Position numbers and translations under genes: made by a program. 64,000 nt of DNA. It comes from Taenia hydatigena (taxonomy: Eukaryota; Platyhelminthes; Cestoda; Cyclophyllidea; Taeniidae). The DNA lies in assembly GCA_036345935.2 (NCBI GenBank), contig JADWOT020000005.1, forward strand, positions 20,314,369-20,378,368, read 5' to 3'. Of the stretch, positions 62,613 through 64,000 are shown piece after piece. Position 1 is the stretch's first letter, and each line of letters opens with the position of its first letter. The notes beneath the pieces are model-generated. The model saw nothing but the letters and a program-made list of their open reading frames with translations. It did no database searches and was not told where the DNA came from.

Positions 62613-64000
62613 CTTCATTCCTCAAATGTTCACCTCCTCCACCACGACTACCAAAAGGAGTGGACAAGGTGATCAAAAGTAACTGAGGGCCAAAAGTCAT
62701 TGCCAAATCTGTCAGTGTCTTGAGTCTTAATCCCTTAAATTTGGACAGTGGTGTCAACTGACAGTGGAGGGTAACAACAGTTTCTCTGTGGGAAGATAAT
62801 CTCCAATAAGGCAGTGAAAACGGTTGGCAGGCTTTGAGTTGGAGACTATCAAGTCTCAACGCCTTGACATGCGGATCCACCTAAGTCTCTTAACTTCAAC
62901 ACTCTGAATTTCCTGGTACTGATGGGAGTCCCCTGCACCATTGCCCTTACGATGGACTTGCTAGGATCCCTTCCATAGGATCCCAACAACCCATTCGTCT
63001 CCAGACAAAGAGGTGTTACTCGTAGACGCATCCACCCAGAATGATCGTGGAAATGGGACAACAACAGTACATTCGCGGTTCCGGTGTGCCTTTAGTCCTT
63101 TTAGACAGAATGGAAACGTCCTAGACCATTAATGGTAGCTATGACTCACCCAAATATCAGGTCATCCGGTGTAGAACTTCTCTTTCCCCTTTCCCCTTCA
63201 TCAACCTCCCTCTCTCTACAAATTGGTGTTTCGCTAATGAAAGACTGAAAGTTAATAGAAAGGAAACATTTTACTTTTAACCCATTTCCTCTCCCTTTCC
63301 CCGTCACCTTTAATGAGGCAAGGGAAGAAAGGAAATAAAAAACTTTTGACAGGAGAAGTCAGGGTGGAGATGTGGAACAAGTTTCCCTAAAGCCACCAAA
63401 GCTTACTTTACCACGGATCAAGCTCTCTCAACGGTATCATTTGGAGGAGGAAAGAAAGCATTATCTTTGGTGAGATGGAAAGGAAATTAAAGAAGAGGTA
63501 CAAAAACTTTCCTACATCAGAGTGCTTTTGACCAAAAAGAAAGGAAAAGGCAGAAACTGTATTTGATAGGATAGCTAATCCTGAGGCTTCTCTGAAGCCT
63601 GTAACGGCACAAATGATCCTAAGAAAAGGAATGGTACAGCCACCGAGTAGAAGTATAGCCCATTGGGTCTAAGAAGACCGTGAGATCTCCTCTCCATTCC
63701 ACCTTTTCTGCACAGTGCTCTCTCTTGGCTATCACAACACAGTCAAGGGCCCACTTCTGGAGTAAATAGAAGCATCTTGAACACTTTGGGGAGAAAAACC
63801 CCAGATCATTAATGTCCATACTTTCTCTCCATATTCATGGCAACGCTAATTCCCATATATCCTAGTGTAGATACCTCCCTCATCAGATTCAGCCGATACT
63901 GCTGAGATGGGGCTCCAAATGATTAGCAAGTATGGGAGATTCGAGTTGATGTTCCGACCTTTGATAACTACCTAATAAACAGGTCTTTTAGTCCTCCACC

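Larger units (their letters stand above)
57530..64000. other. Region upstream of filamin, no supported gene
   Basis: This should contain the filamin promoter and any non-coding 5' exon. A polypyrimidine-plus-AG motif just upstream of the ATG (CTTCTAAAG on the minus strand, near 57555) could be the acceptor of a 5' UTR intron. Simple repeats are (CA)n at 59462-59480, (GT)n near 60031-60043 and (CA)n near 61131-61143. Short frames at 60046-60349, 61364-61609 and 62168-62537 have no recognisable features on either strand. Three consecutive weak minus-strand frames at 62602-63819 are noted separately. Confidence 0.5.

Overview
The window looks like intron-rich animal DNA. My best guess is a flatworm, probably a tapeworm. 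This rests on overall texture (about 40-45% GC by eye, introns from 65 bp to a few kb, many exons under 70 bp, divergent but recognisable animal proteins); no database search was possible. There are no prokaryotic features.

Layout. (1) 1-3403, plus strand: the 3' part of the ER glucosidase II alpha subunit gene (GANAB, GH31), six exons, complete C-terminus, 5' end cut by the window edge. (2) About 27.7 kb down to 3.6 kb, minus strand: exons that I chain into one long gene I cannot name. It encodes at least 915 residues with one clear hydrophobic membrane segment. The core from 24195 to 13394 is well supported, because every splice joins in phase. Short exons between 11.8 and 10.6 kb, one at 5.3-5.4 kb and a terminal coding exon at 3842-3611 probably continue it. 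Its stop lies 207 bp from the GANAB stop, so the two genes are convergent. (3) 27.7-34.2 kb: non-coding, with a roughly 300-bp (TGG)n repeat. (4) 57529-34167, minus strand: a complete filamin gene. I assembled 36 coding exons totalling 7557 nt (2518 codons plus stop), in frame throughout. It encodes an actin-binding domain (two CH domains), 13 Ig repeats, hinge 1, 8 Ig repeats, hinge 2 and the C-terminal dimerisation repeat: 22 repeats against 24 in human filamin A. (5) 57.5-64 kb: upstream of filamin, with no gene I can support.

The most interesting local structure is in filamin. A run of small, symmetric phase 1-1 exons (60, 66, 54 and probably 9 nt) encodes a Pro-rich linker between repeats 2 and 3, where vertebrate filamins have almost none. 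Each could be skipped without a frameshift, so this looks like an isoform generator. Two introns, one in GANAB and one in filamin, appear to use GC-AG splice sites.

The genes show no obvious functional link: ER glycoprotein quality control, an unknown membrane protein, and actin crosslinking.
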